64,000 bases of DNA from Deltaproteobacteria bacterium (GTDB lineage: Bacteria; Desulfobacterota; Desulfuromonadia; Geobacterales; Pseudopelobacteraceae). The notes beneath the pieces are model-generated. The model ran no database searches, was not told the DNA's origin, and was given only the letters and a program-made list of their open reading frames with translations. Of this stretch, positions 1 to 8,753 are shown one piece after another; the first letter of the stretch is position 1, and every line of letters begins with the position of its first letter. Location: assembly GCA_016182975.1 (NCBI GenBank), contig JACPFJ010000026.1:1-64000 (forward strand), in the 5' to 3' direction. The position numbers and the translations under genes are program-made.

Positions 1-195
1 AGGGGTAGCAAAACGGTTCAGTGTCAAAGAACAAGCGTCACAACCTCATTTGAGAGGCCGATTTTTTTGAATTTCGGGAGCCGGGGCAAAAATTACACCC
101 GACTACCCCTCAAAATAACAAGTCACGTCACGGATTCAGGGTATTGGCAAATGGTGAGTCGGATGTTGTGCTGGTTTCCAGGGAAGGGATATGCC
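1..195. other. Leading non-coding stretch
   Basis: No gene that I can support lies here. An open frame runs back from the first gene to base 67, but it has no convincing ribosome binding site and its extra residues do not resemble a signal peptide. An 8-base inverted pair, AGGGGTAG at 1-8 and CTACCCCT at 103-110, frames the first part. The 12 bases TCACGGATTCAG at 128-139 also occur in the right arm of the inverted-repeat element at 4448-4626. This may be the edge of a dispersed repeat. Confidence 0.4.
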
Positions 196-795
196 ATGCG
201 AACGATTACGCGGTCAATCTTGCTGCTGTTCCTGCTTTTCACCCCACAGGCCTTTGCCGCGGACATCACCACCCTGGCCGACTGCGCAACCAAGGTCTTC
301 AAGGAGATCAACCGTACCCGGAACTGGTCCGGCAAGGCGCCCGCCGGCTGCCCGGCGGGAATCGCCGTGGAAAGGCGCCCCGCCGGGCTGTTCGTCATAG
401 CCTGGTCTACTGAAAAGGCGGATGGCGGCTGGGTCAGGACCTCCTTCTCGGCCGCAGCGGGCTACGCCGAGATGGCCACTAAACAGGGAGTGGCAGCAGC
501 CAACCGCGACATCCTGTCGCGGGCCGGCCGCATCGGGCGCTGCCTGAACTCGATCAACACGGTGAACGACCCGCTCGACTGCCGCGACCGCGCCACCACC
601 TCCCACCTGGTCGGCGAGAAGAGCGGGAGCGAGAACAGGCGGCTTGTCTGGCTCGATGACAACGGCCGCCACAGCGTCGTTGAACAGACGTTCGGCACCA
701 CCTCGGCCACCCCTGCCCCGCCGGCCGAGCTCTTCGGCGGCCAGTTGTTGCCGCCCGGCCTGATCATCGACCTCCGTCTCGATCCCCGGAAATGA
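196..795 (+). CDS. Secreted protein of unknown function
   Basis: I do not recognise this 199-residue protein. It begins with a clear export signal: MRTITRS, a leucine-rich hydrophobic core, then a likely signal peptidase site at AFA-A around residue 23. The mature part has several cysteines and no family motif I can name. I chose the ATG at 196 because a purine-rich GGGAAGGGA precedes it and because it puts the signal peptide at the very N-terminus; the frame stays open upstream to 67. It is followed by a stem-loop and lies upstream of hcp on the same strand, but a 360-base gap suggests separate transcription. Confidence 0.6.
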   Translation: MRTITRSILLLFLLFTPQAFAADITTLADCATKVFKEINRTRNWSGKAPAGCPAGIAVERRPAGLFVIAWSTEKADGGWVRTSFSAAAGYAEMATKQGVAAANRDILSRAGRIGRCLNSINTVNDPLDCRDRATTSHLVGEKSGSENRRLVWLDDNGRHSVVEQTFGTTSATPAPPAELFGGQLLPPGLIIDLRLDPRK

Positions 796-798
796 AAA

Positions 799-824
799 AG
801 CCCCCCGGAATGTTCCGAAGGGCT
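799..824. terminator. Stem-loop after the secreted protein gene
   Basis: AGCCC (799-803) pairs with GGGCT (820-824), and CGGAA (806-810) with TTCCG (813-817). The run of A before it would give a U tract only on the minus strand, so it is a better terminator in that direction. On the plus strand it directly follows the stop codon at 795. Confidence 0.45.
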
Positions 825-861
825 CAAACTCATTAGAAGTGGCAATCGACTTTTTACCGTT

Positions 862-880
862 GATAAGATTTTGTCTTATC
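862..880. promoter_or_regulatory. Perfect inverted repeat upstream of hcp
   Basis: GATAAGA (862-868), five bases, TCTTATC (874-880). The 7-base arms are perfect. No gene overlaps it; the 825-1130 stretch otherwise holds only short frames of poor coding character. It could be an operator or an RNA hairpin; the sequence does not decide. Confidence 0.35.
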
Positions 881-1017
881 CTATCCTTGGCTACTCGTCT
901 TTTTGCTACTTCTATAATCAGTATAATACTCTGAATGAAAGTTGCAAGCTGTTAATTCGCCACGCATTGCCGCCCTCCTCCAGCCAAATCCCGCCCCATT
1001 TTTTCATGACGATTTTA

Positions 1018-1031
1018 TTGACGTGGGTCAA
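1018..1031 (+). promoter_or_regulatory. Crp/Fnr-type dyad upstream of hcp (HcpR-like site)
   Basis: TTGAC (1018-1022), GTGG, GTCAA (1027-1031) is a perfect dyad with the 5-4-5 layout of Fnr-family sites. Crp/Fnr regulators called HcpR are known to control hcp in deltaproteobacteria through TTGAC-type palindromes. The site lies about 210 bases before the preferred hcp start. I see no strong -10 at the distance a class II activator would need, so the exact promoter is unresolved. Confidence 0.5.
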
Positions 1032-1235
1032 GGTCTCGCCATTCAAATACCGTTAAGGTGACATCATCAAGGGGCTGCAGCGGGGACATCGACCCCCGGG
1101 TCCCGCAGATCAACTAACAATCCTTCCGGCATGCCGGGGGAAAAGGAGAGAACGATGAAGAGGCTTTTCCAATGGCTCGGTTTTTCCGCACCCGCAGCAA
1201 ATGCTGCCAACAACAATTCACCCAAGGAGGAAAAG

Positions 1236-2870
1236 ATGTCGAACATGTTCTGTTACCAGTGTGAACAGGCCGCCAACGGCGGCTGCAGCAAGGTCGGGGT
1301 CTGCGGCAAGCAGCCGGACGTCGCGGCCCTGCAGGACCAGCTCGTCTACGCCATGAAGGGGATCGCCTTCTGGGCCGACAAGGCCCGGCAGAAGGGGATC
1401 AAGGACCAGGAGATCGACCGCTTCATGCTCGACGGCCTCTTCACCACCGTCACCAACGTCGATTTCAGCGCCGAGGAGTGCGCCAAGCTCGTCCGCAGGG
1501 CGGCCCAACTGCGCGACAAGGCCCAGGCCATCTTCGAGAAGGCCAACAACGGCCCCTTCGCAGGGAATGTCCCCGATGCGGCCCGACCCTTTGCACCAGG
1601 CACCACTGCCGAACTGGTGGCCCTCGGGGCAAGGCACGGGGTCAAGGACGACAGCATCGACGCGGACGTGAAATCGGTCCAGGAGATCATCGTCTACGGC
1701 ATGAAGGGATACGCGGCCTACGCCCACCACGCCCTGGTGATCGGCCTGGAAAACGACGAGATCTACGCCTTCACCCACAAGGCGCTCGCCGCCACCCTCG
1801 ACAGGGGCCTGGGGCTGATGGACTTCGTCGGCCTGGCCATGGAGTGCGGCCGGATCAACCTGGTCACCATGGAGTTGCTCGACAAGGCCAACACCGACAG
1901 CTTCGGCCACCCGGTTCCCACCCCGGTACAGCTCGGCACCAAGGCGGGCAAAGCGATCCTCGTCTCCGGGCACGACCTGCGCATGCTGGAGGAGCTCCTC
2001 AAGCAGACCGAGGGTAAGGGGATCAATATCTACACCCACGGCGAGATGCTGCCGGCCCACGGCTATCCCGGCCTGAAGAAGTACAGCCACCTGGCGGGCA
2101 ACTTCGGCGGCGCCTGGCAGGACCAGGCCAAGGAGTTCGTCAGCTTCCCCGGCGCGATCATCTTCAACACCAACTGCATCCAGCGCCCGGCCGAGAGCTA
2201 TAAGGAGCGCCTCTTTACCTGGGGCCTGGTGCAATGGCCGGACGTGAAGAACATCGACGGCTGGGACTTCTCGCCGGTGATCAACAAGGCCCTGGAACTC
2301 CCCGGCTTCGAGGATAAGCCCGGCAGGGAGATCCTGACCGGCTTCGGGCACAACGCGGTGCTGGGCGTGGCCGACAAGGTAATCGACGCGGTAAAGGCCG
2401 GCCAGATCAGGCACTTCTTCCTGGTCGGCGGCTGCGACGGCGCCAAGAGCGGGCGCAACTACTACACCGAATTCGCCGAGAAGGTCCCCAAGGACTGCGT
2501 CATCCTGACCCTGGCCTGCGGCAAGTACCGTTTCAACAAGCTCGACTTCGGCGACATCGGCGGCATCCCGCGCCTGCTGGACATCGGCCAGTGCAACGAC
2601 GCCTACTCGGCGATCCAGATCGCCGTGGCCCTGGCCGGCGCCTTCAAATGCGGGGTGAACGACCTGCCGCTCTCCATGATCCTCTCCTGGTACGAGCAGA
2701 AGGCGGTGGCGATCCTGCTGACGCTCCTGCACCTGGGGATCAAGAACATCAAGATCGGCCCCTCGCTGCCGGCCTTCATCACCCCCAACGTCCTCAACTT
2801 CCTGGTGGAGAACTTCAACATCCAGCCCATCGGCACCGCCGAAGGGGACCTCAAGCAGATCCTCGGCTAG
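1236..2870 (+). CDS. hcp: Hybrid-cluster protein (hydroxylamine/NO reductase)
   Basis: This is the hybrid-cluster protein, a cytoplasmic Fe-S enzyme tied to nitrosative-stress defence and able to reduce hydroxylamine; NO reductase activity is reported for the family. From the ATG at 1236 it is 544 residues, the usual length. Near the N-terminus Cys6-x2-Cys9-x7-Cys17-x5-Cys23 is the spacing of the strict-anaerobe class with a proximal [4Fe-4S] cluster. Later motifs such as NTNCIQRP, VGGCDGA, LACGKYRF and GQCNDAY fit the hybrid-cluster ligands. The 1236 start follows a strong AAGGAGG; an in-frame ATG at 1155, also with a GGAG, would add 27 residues with no family counterpart known to me. The gene stands alone and ends in a strong terminator. 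Confidence 0.93.
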   Translation: MSNMFCYQCEQAANGGCSKVGVCGKQPDVAALQDQLVYAMKGIAFWADKARQKGIKDQEIDRFMLDGLFTTVTNVDFSAEECAKLVRRAAQLRDKAQAIFEKANNGPFAGNVPDAARPFAPGTTAELVALGARHGVKDDSIDADVKSVQEIIVYGMKGYAAYAHHALVIGLENDEIYAFTHKALAATLDRGLGLMDFVGLAMECGRINLVTMELLDKANTDSFGHPVPTPVQLGTKAGKAILVSGHDLRMLEELLKQTEGKGINIYTHGEMLPAHGYPGLKKYSHLAGNFGGAWQDQAKEFVSFPGAIIFNTNCIQRPAESYKERLFTWGLVQWPDVKNIDGWDFSPVINKALELPGFEDKPGREILTGFGHNAVLGVADKVIDAVKAGQIRHFFLVGGCDGAKSGRNYYTEFAEKVPKDCVILTLACGKYRFNKLDFGDIGGIPRLLDIGQCNDAYSAIQIAVALAGAFKCGVNDLPLSMILSWYEQKAVAILLTLLHLGIKNIKIGPSLPAFITPNVLNFLVENFNIQPIGTAEGDLKQILG

Positions 2871-2871
2871 A

Positions 2872-2916
2872 AAAGACAAAGGCCCGCCGGCAGATTGCCG
2901 GCGGGCCTTTGTCTTT
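2872..2916. terminator. Strong bidirectional terminator between hcp and malQ
   Basis: A 21-bp perfect stem (2872-2892 with 2896-2916) around a GAT loop, GC-rich in the middle, with A tract on the left and T tract on the right. It starts right after the hcp stop and lies 24 bases from the convergent malQ stop, so it probably serves both genes. Confidence 0.92.
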
Positions 2917-2940
2917 GACACGGATGAAAAGTCTTCTTGG

Positions 2941-4428
2941 TCATCTATTCCGCCTGCCGTAACGTTCCAGCATCTCCGCCAGCGACTCACCCAGGTGGCG
3001 CGAGACCATCCCCCAGGAGAAGCGCCACTCCCAGTTGCCGAAGGCCGTGCCGGGAGTGTTCATGCGGGCCTCTCCCGGCAGCCCCAGCAGGTCCTGAAAC
3101 GGGACTATCGCCGTGTTGGCCACGGACATGAACGCCGTCCTGAGCATGTCGGTGACGATATCCCCCCCCTTGGCTCCGATATACGCGTTCACCCCCCGAC
3201 GCCGCTCGGGCGCCAGCTTGTCGTACCACCCCAGGGTGGTGTCGTTGTCGTGGGTGCCGGTATAGACCACGCAGTTTCTGACATGGTTGTGCGGCAGGTA
3301 CGGATTGGCCGGGCCGGAATCGAAGGCGAACTGGAGTATCTTCATGCCTGGATAGCCGCACTGCTCGCGCAGCCCCTCCACCTCGGGGGTGATCACACCC
3401 AGGTCCTCGGCGATGATCGGCAGCGGCCCGAGCGCGGCGGCTACCGCCTCGAAGAAACGCGCGCCGGGACCCTTGACCCAATGACCGTTGACCGCTGTGT
3501 GCTCGCCGGACGGCACCTGCCAGGCCGCCTCGAAACCGCGGAAGTGGTCGATGCGCACGCAGTCGAACTGGGTGAACAGGTGGCGGAGACGCTCGATCCA
3601 CCAGGCATACCCCTGCCGCGCCAGCGCATCCCAGTCGTAGAGCGGATTGCCCCACAACTGGCCGGTCTTGCTGAAATAGTCTGGCGGAACACCGGCCACC
3701 ACGGTCGGCTTGCCGGCCGGGTCCAGCAGGAACAGGCCGCGGTTGCGCCAGACATCGGCCGAATCGTAGGCCACGAAGATGGGCAGGTCGCCGATGACGG
3801 CGACGCCGTGGCCGGCGGCGTAGTCGCGCAGGCTTCGCCACTGGCGCTGAAACTGCCATTGCAGATACTTGTGTATCCCGATCTCCGCTCCCAGCTCGGC
3901 CGAGGCCTTCTCATACATCTGCGGCGCTGACAGGGCGGCATCGGCCGGCCACTTGTGCCAGCTCTTCCCCTTGTAGCGCCCCTTCAGCGCCATGAAGAGC
4001 GCGTAGTCGTGCAGCCAGGCGGTGGTGTCGCAGAAGTGCCAGAACTCCTCCATACGCGCGCTCCTGCCGGCGGCGAAGAAGGCCTGGGCGGCGCGCCGGA
4101 GCGCAACCGACTTGAATTCGGCCACGGCATCGTAATCCACCCGCTCCTCGGGAAAGCAGCCGGGGCAGGCGGCGTCCGCCAGGTCCCCTTCCCTGACAAT
4201 CTGGTCGATATCGATCAGCAGCGGGTTGCCGGCAAAGGCCGAAAAGGCCGAGTAGGGGGAGTTACCGCAGGCTGGGGGCGTGAGCGGCAGGACCTGCCAC
4301 ATGGAGATGCCCATTCCGGCCAGCAGGTCGATGAAGCGCCGGGCATCGTCCCCCAGCGTGCCGATGCCGCCGCTCCCGGGGAGCGAGGTGGGGTGCAGCA
4401 GTACACCGCAACTGCGTCTGTTCAGCAT
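2941..4428 (-). CDS. malQ: 4-alpha-glucanotransferase (amylomaltase)
   Basis: A GH77 amylomaltase of 495 residues that transfers maltodextrin segments between glucans, used in cytoplasmic glycogen and maltose metabolism. The N-terminus RRSCGVLLHPTSLPG and the blocks CVRIDHFRGF (nucleophile Asp), IIAEDLGVITPEV (acid/base Glu) and YTGTHDNDT (third carboxylate) are the family's catalytic signatures and all are present. The start at 4428 follows AGGGAGGT; the open frame continues upstream to 4533 without support. It is a single gene, convergent with hcp and 223 bases downstream of a histidine kinase gene on the same strand. Confidence 0.95.
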   Translation of the reverse strand: MLNRRSCGVLLHPTSLPGSGGIGTLGDDARRFIDLLAGMGISMWQVLPLTPPACGNSPYSAFSAFAGNPLLIDIDQIVREGDLADAACPGCFPEERVDYDAVAEFKSVALRRAAQAFFAAGRSARMEEFWHFCDTTAWLHDYALFMALKGRYKGKSWHKWPADAALSAPQMYEKASAELGAEIGIHKYLQWQFQRQWRSLRDYAAGHGVAVIGDLPIFVAYDSADVWRNRGLFLLDPAGKPTVVAGVPPDYFSKTGQLWGNPLYDWDALARQGYAWWIERLRHLFTQFDCVRIDHFRGFEAAWQVPSGEHTAVNGHWVKGPGARFFEAVAAALGPLPIIAEDLGVITPEVEGLREQCGYPGMKILQFAFDSGPANPYLPHNHVRNCVVYTGTHDNDTTLGWYDKLAPERRRGVNAYIGAKGGDIVTDMLRTAFMSVANTAIVPFQDLLGLPGEARMNTPGTAFGNWEWRFSWGMVSRHLGESLAEMLERYGRRNR

Positions 4429-4447
4429 TTTTACCTCCCTGTGCGCA

Positions 4448-4626
4448 ATTCTGAATCCGTGATGCCTGAAGAGCGGAGCGAGTGAAATGCCGGGGTCAAT
4501 CGCCGCCCACGGAGAACATGCCGGATTTGTCAAGTGAACAGCGCCAGGGTCGTGACAATAGCATGGAACGCCAGGACTTAGGCATTGTAAGCGAGAGTAG
4601 CGATGAAGGCATCACGGATTCAGAAT
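4448..4626. repeat. MITE-like element with 20-bp terminal inverted repeats
   Basis: The 20 bases at 4448-4467 (beginning ATTCTGAATCCGTGATG) are the exact reverse complement of 4607-4626. The 139-base interior codes for nothing. The unit fills the gap between the kinase gene stop (4652) and the malQ start (4428). A two-base CA precedes the left end and follows the right end, too short to prove a target duplication. Part of the arm also occurs at 128-139. Confidence 0.55.
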
Positions 4627-4651
4627 CATATAATATCACCATTTCGCAGAA

Positions 4652-7543
4652 CTACCCGTTGTCCAGAAGCTCCCGCACCTTTTGCAGCAGTTCGTTCAGG
4701 GTGACCGGTTTCTGCAGCAGGTGCAGTCCTTCCTCCTTCATCACCGTCCTGTTGATGATATCCGCCGCATAGCCGCTGATGAAAAGCGCCCTCAGCTCCG
4801 GCTTCGTCTTCCGCAACGCGTCGTAGACCTCCTTGCCGTTCATCCCCGGCATGATCACGTCCAGGATCACCACTCTTACGGAATCGCGGTTCTCCGCGAA
4901 GCGCGCCAAAGCCTCTTCTCCGTCGGCCGCCTCGATAACCCGATACCCGAATTCCTCCAGCATCAATGCGGTACTTTTGCGCACATCCTCGCTATCCTCG
5001 ACCAACAGCACGGTCTCGTCCCCGCCCGGCGCCGCCGTTTCCGGCGCGGCAACGTCCTCGACGCCCGCCGCGTCGGGGACCAGGGGCAGATAGATCTTGA
5101 AGACCGTGCCACTGCCGAGCTCGCTGTAGACGTCGATATAGCCGCCATGCTGCCTGATGGTTCCGAACACCATGGCAAGCCCCAGACCGGTCCCTTTTCC
5201 CACCTCCTTGGTTGTGAAGAAGGGATCGAATATCCTCTCCCGTGTGGCCTCATCCATGCCGCAACCGGTGTCTGACACCTGGATGATTGCGTACACGCCG
5301 CTCTTTTCCAGTCCGTGGAGCTGGGCGGAGAGCGTGTCCAGGTCTGCCCGCCGTGTCTCGATCAGCAGCTCCCCGCCGCCGGGCATGGCGTCACGCGCGT
5401 TCGTGGCAAGGTTCACCAGGACATGTTCCATCTGGCCGCGATCGGCCATGACCGGCAGCCTGGTTCCGGTCAAGACGAGCCTGAAGTTGATATCCTCGCC
5501 GATCACCCGCGACAGCAGTTTGTCCACCCCCCTGACGCAGTCGTTGAGATCAAGACCCTGGAAGCTCAGGTACTGTCTCCTGCTGAAGGCGAGCAGGCTT
5601 TGGGTAAGGTTGGCGGCCTTGCCCGATACGGTCATGATCTGTTCCAGATAACCGCTGAAGGGACTGTTCGGGCCGGATTTCATCCGGATAAGCTCGCAAT
5701 TGCCGATGATGGCGGTAAGAAGGTTGTTGAAGTCGTGCGCCACCCCTCCTGCCAACTGGCCGATCGCCTCCATCTTCTGGGATTGCCGGAACTGCTCCTC
5801 AAGGCCCCGGTGTTCTGTCACATCCGTCCCCAGGCCGGCAATACCGATAAGGCCGCCGTCACCGCCGCGCAGCAGGGTATTGTCCCATACGATGGTGCGC
5901 CGGGCGCCGCTCTTGGTCACGATCTGGTTTTCGTAATGCCCGGTGACGGCCGAAGTGGCCAGTATCCGGCTGAACAGGTGCTTCAACCTGCCGCGGGCCT
6001 CTTCCGGGATGAACGTGTCGAACCAACTGTGCCCCAACACCTCTTCCCTGGACCAGCCGGTCTGATCGAGAAAGTAGTCGTTGCAGAAGATGATGTTTCC
6101 TTCCCTGTCGAGGATTACCGCAACCAGTTGAACGGTTTCGAGAAGCTCCCGGAAGCGGCCTTCGGAGACACGCAACGCCTCCTCCATACGGCTGCGCTCC
6201 ACGATCTCTCCTTCGAGCGCCGCATTCGCGGAAACCAACTCGGCGGTACGGCTGTTAACACTCTCCTCGAGCTCTGTGTGCCAATTCTGGATACGCTGCA
6301 CCATGGCGTTGAACGATCCGGCAAGGACCCCCACTTCGTCGCCCCCCTCCGTCTCCGAACGGGCGTCCAGGTCCCCCTGCTCCACCCTTTTGGCCGTCAG
6401 GCTCAACAGCTTGATCGGCCGGGAGAGTTTCGTGGCGATCGCATAGGTCAGGCCGAGAACCAGCAGGAAGAGAAAGGCCCCCTTGAGCGTAAGGTAGTAC
6501 ATCAGCCGGCGGATCGGCGCAAAGACCTCGGCCTGGTCCTTCTTGACCACCATCCCCCAGCCCACCTCGGTATTGAGGCGCAGATGACGGAAGGCGGCCA
6601 GGACAGGCACCTCGCCGTAATCCTCGCTGAAGATGATCCCCTCGTTCCCCTCCGCGGCGAGCCGTGCCTGCCTCGTGTCCACACGGAACTCAAGCGGCTT
6701 GGGCATGTTGCCGTCCGGCAGGGCGTGCTGCAGGGGTGTGAGAAGTCTTGTGTCCTGGTCGACCAGGAGGATCTCCCCGGTCTTCCCAAGTTCCTGTCTG
6801 TTCAGCTCAAGGGAGTTGATGAACACATCCGGCTTGAGATAGAGGGCAAGGACCGCCGTTACGGCATCCTCCGCTCCTTCCCGAACAGGCGCCCGCCTGA
6901 TTGCGTGATGGATGGAAAGGTATGCGTTGCCGCTCGCGGCGTCCCTGAGCACGCTCATGACCTGATCCTGCCCCGCCCCCCTGGCCTTGATAAAGCCGGG
7001 GTCGCGGGACATGTCCATGCCGACATCCCTCTCATCGGTCGAGGTGATGATCAGTCCCGTGGCCGCGTCCGCAACCCTGATCTTGTCGTACTGGACCATG
7101 TAGGTCTGCTTGATGGTCGCAAGATGCCCTGTCAGGGAGCGGTAGTCAGCGGAGCCCTGCAACGCGGAGCGGAGCCTGGAGGGGCCGCTCCGCGCCCCTC
7201 CAGGCTTTTGCGCCAGGGAACAGACACGGGAGACCAGCCTCCGCAGGACGGGGCTTTCGCAGAATGCGGCCGCGTCACCCTGGCGTTCGGCGATCAGGTG
7301 CAGAAGTTCGGCCTTCTTGATGTCGGCAAGCAGGTTCAGCTCCCGCAACGCCTCCGCGCGTCTCAGACCGTACTCGCCCTTGAAATCGGTGAAAGGGATG
7401 CCGTACAGGCTGGACATGCCGCTGGCAAGAAGCCCCGCGGCAAAGGTCAGGCCGAAATAGATCAGCATCCTCCCCCTGAAGGACAGGGGTCTTAGCCTGC
7501 GTTTCCCTCTGTCGGGTCTGCCGGATGGCGACACGTCACTCAT
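4652..7543 (-). CDS. Hybrid sensor histidine kinase/response regulator
   Basis: A 963-residue membrane sensor. A membrane helix near residues 26-48 leads into a roughly 300-residue extracytoplasmic region of Cache-like layout; a second helix near 350-372 is followed by HAMP (about 372-425), a PAS domain (460-580), a HisKA domain with the phospho-acceptor at His603 in [10 protein letters not shown], a HATPase_c domain and a C-terminal receiver with phospho-acceptor Asp895 in [10 protein letters not shown]. Its start overlaps by 4 bases the stop of the upstream periplasmic binding protein gene, so both are made together, and the binding protein may present the ligand to this kinase. No output regulator lies nearby. 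Confidence 0.9.
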   Translation of the reverse strand: MSDVSPSGRPDRGKRRLRPLSFRGRMLIYFGLTFAAGLLASGMSSLYGIPFTDFKGEYGLRRAEALRELNLLADIKKAELLHLIAERQGDAAAFCESPVLRRLVSRVCSLAQKPGGARSGPSRLRSALQGSADYRSLTGHLATIKQTYMVQYDKIRVADAATGLIITSTDERDVGMDMSRDPGFIKARGAGQDQVMSVLRDAASGNAYLSIHHAIRRAPVREGAEDAVTAVLALYLKPDVFINSLELNRQELGKTGEILLVDQDTRLLTPLQHALPDGNMPKPLEFRVDTRQARLAAEGNEGIIFSEDYGEVPVLAAFRHLRLNTEVGWGMVVKKDQAEVFAPIRRLMYYLTLKGAFLFLLVLGLTYAIATKLSRPIKLLSLTAKRVEQGDLDARSETEGGDEVGVLAGSFNAMVQRIQNWHTELEESVNSRTAELVSANAALEGEIVERSRMEEALRVSEGRFRELLETVQLVAVILDREGNIIFCNDYFLDQTGWSREEVLGHSWFDTFIPEEARGRLKHLFSRILATSAVTGHYENQIVTKSGARRTIVWDNTLLRGGDGGLIGIAGLGTDVTEHRGLEEQFRQSQKMEAIGQLAGGVAHDFNNLLTAIIGNCELIRMKSGPNSPFSGYLEQIMTVSGKAANLTQSLLAFSRRQYLSFQGLDLNDCVRGVDKLLSRVIGEDINFRLVLTGTRLPVMADRGQMEHVLVNLATNARDAMPGGGELLIETRRADLDTLSAQLHGLEKSGVYAIIQVSDTGCGMDEATRERIFDPFFTTKEVGKGTGLGLAMVFGTIRQHGGYIDVYSELGSGTVFKIYLPLVPDAAGVEDVAAPETAAPGGDETVLLVEDSEDVRKSTALMLEEFGYRVIEAADGEEALARFAENRDSVRVVILDVIMPGMNGKEVYDALRKTKPELRALFISGYAADIINRTVMKEEGLHLLQKPVTLNELLQKVRELLDNG

Positions 7544-8685
7544 CTGTCCGGTTTCTCCATTGCGTAATCGAAGCTGTTCAGCCGGTACCTTTTCGGATTT
7601 GCCAGGACCTTGGCAATCGTGGCGCGGTCAAAACTTTGCAGGAGCCTTTCCCATGAGGCTTCGGTGGATATCTGTCCCCGGACTTTCAGGAAATCGAATT
7701 TCTTGCGGATGGCGCCGTTCGCGGCCAGGTCCCTCTCGGGGATGATAGGGGAGGAGGTGATACTGAGGATGTCCTTCATGGTCAGAAGGGCGATCTCTGA
7801 GGCGGAAAGCGGCACAGGCTTGCCCCGCAACCGCTTTCCCGCCGCCAGGGTCCACTCGCCGGCCAGGAGCAGATGGTCCTGCTTCCCCTTCATCCAGCCG
7901 AGGGCGCGGACCATTGAGGCCACGATCAGTGAAGCCGCTTCGGGGTGACGATCAAGCAGGGAGCGGCCGAAATAGAGATAGCTCGAATTGAGGTAGCGGT
8001 AGATAGCGGCCGCATCGTGGATCCGCTTCAGCGCGACGCTGGATATCGGCTCCCAGGCGGCAAAGGCGTCGATCCTGCCGCTGGTAAACGCCTCGACCAC
8101 CTCGCTTACCTCCATGGGGACCATGCGCACCTCGGACTCTTTCAAGCCCGCCGATTCAAGCGCGGCCAGGAGCGCGTAATGGGCGTTGGATACCGGCGGA
8201 TAGCCGATGCGCTTCCCCTTGAGGCCCCTTATCGTAAAGTGACCTCTCGTGACGATGGAGGAATAGCCCTGCTTCGCCAGCGCGGTGACCAGGATGTCGA
8301 ACGAGGATGCCGTCACTATCGTCGGCATGTCCCCCCCCATGGCCGCGTCTATCCGTCCCCGCCTCAGGAAGAAGTTGATGTCGTCCCCCTTCAGGAAGGG
8401 ATGAAAGCGGATTTCGAGGCCGATCTTTCCGAGCTCCTCCGTCAGTATCCGGTCCCGTTGCATCACCTCGCCGATCACCCCGATCGGGACCGCCAGCGGC
8501 TGGGTGCCGAAATTGATCACGCCGGAAGTATTGCCGAAGTCATAGCGCGAGTACAAGGGATGCCTGGAAAGGTCGTCATCAGGTTTGCCTGGGGATGTCG
8601 CGGTCGAAGGCGCCGCCGGGGTGGAGAGCGCAAGCAGAAGCAGTACCGCCGTGAATAACCTCAATTTATCAAGTACCTCCCGCAC
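7540..8685 (-). CDS. NMT1/SsuA-like periplasmic substrate-binding protein
   Basis: A 381-residue protein with an N-terminal export signal (hydrophobic LFTAVLLLLAL, then a likely cleavage near residue 25) and a type 2 periplasmic-binding fold of the NMT1/THI5/SsuA class, as shown by INFGTQPLAVPIGV, GDDINFFLRRGRIDAAMGGD and GRIDAFAAWEPI. Relatives bind nitrate, sulfonates, taurine or thiamine precursors; the ligand here cannot be told. No ABC permease or ATPase is adjacent. Instead the gene is translationally coupled (ATGA) to a hybrid histidine kinase, which suggests a sensing role rather than import. Confidence 0.8.
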   Translation of the reverse strand: MREVLDKLRLFTAVLLLLALSTPAAPSTATSPGKPDDDLSRHPLYSRYDFGNTSGVINFGTQPLAVPIGVIGEVMQRDRILTEELGKIGLEIRFHPFLKGDDINFFLRRGRIDAAMGGDMPTIVTASSFDILVTALAKQGYSSIVTRGHFTIRGLKGKRIGYPPVSNAHYALLAALESAGLKESEVRMVPMEVSEVVEAFTSGRIDAFAAWEPISSVALKRIHDAAAIYRYLNSSYLYFGRSLLDRHPEAASLIVASMVRALGWMKGKQDHLLLAGEWTLAAGKRLRGKPVPLSASEIALLTMKDILSITSSPIIPERDLAANGAIRKKFDFLKVRGQISTEASWERLLQSFDRATIAKVLANPKRYRLNSFDYAMEKPDR

Positions 8686-8753
8686 GATGCCTCCGGCTTG
8701 GCGCCGTGCTCCCGATTTTCATTAAGATATATCACAAGGCGTCGCGGCAGTCA

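Noticed and set aside
871-1056. 61-codon frame upstream of hcp
   Set aside because: No ribosome site or protein character; covers the inverted repeat and most of the TTGAC dyad.
1218-2990. 590-residue open frame opposite hcp
   Set aside because: Antisense shadow of a high-GC gene; composition (Val, Leu, Asp-rich without motifs) mirrors the sense codons and hcp is certain.
5315-7495. 726-residue open frame opposite the hybrid kinase
   Set aside because: Shadow frame; no motif, and the sense strand has a complete domain series.
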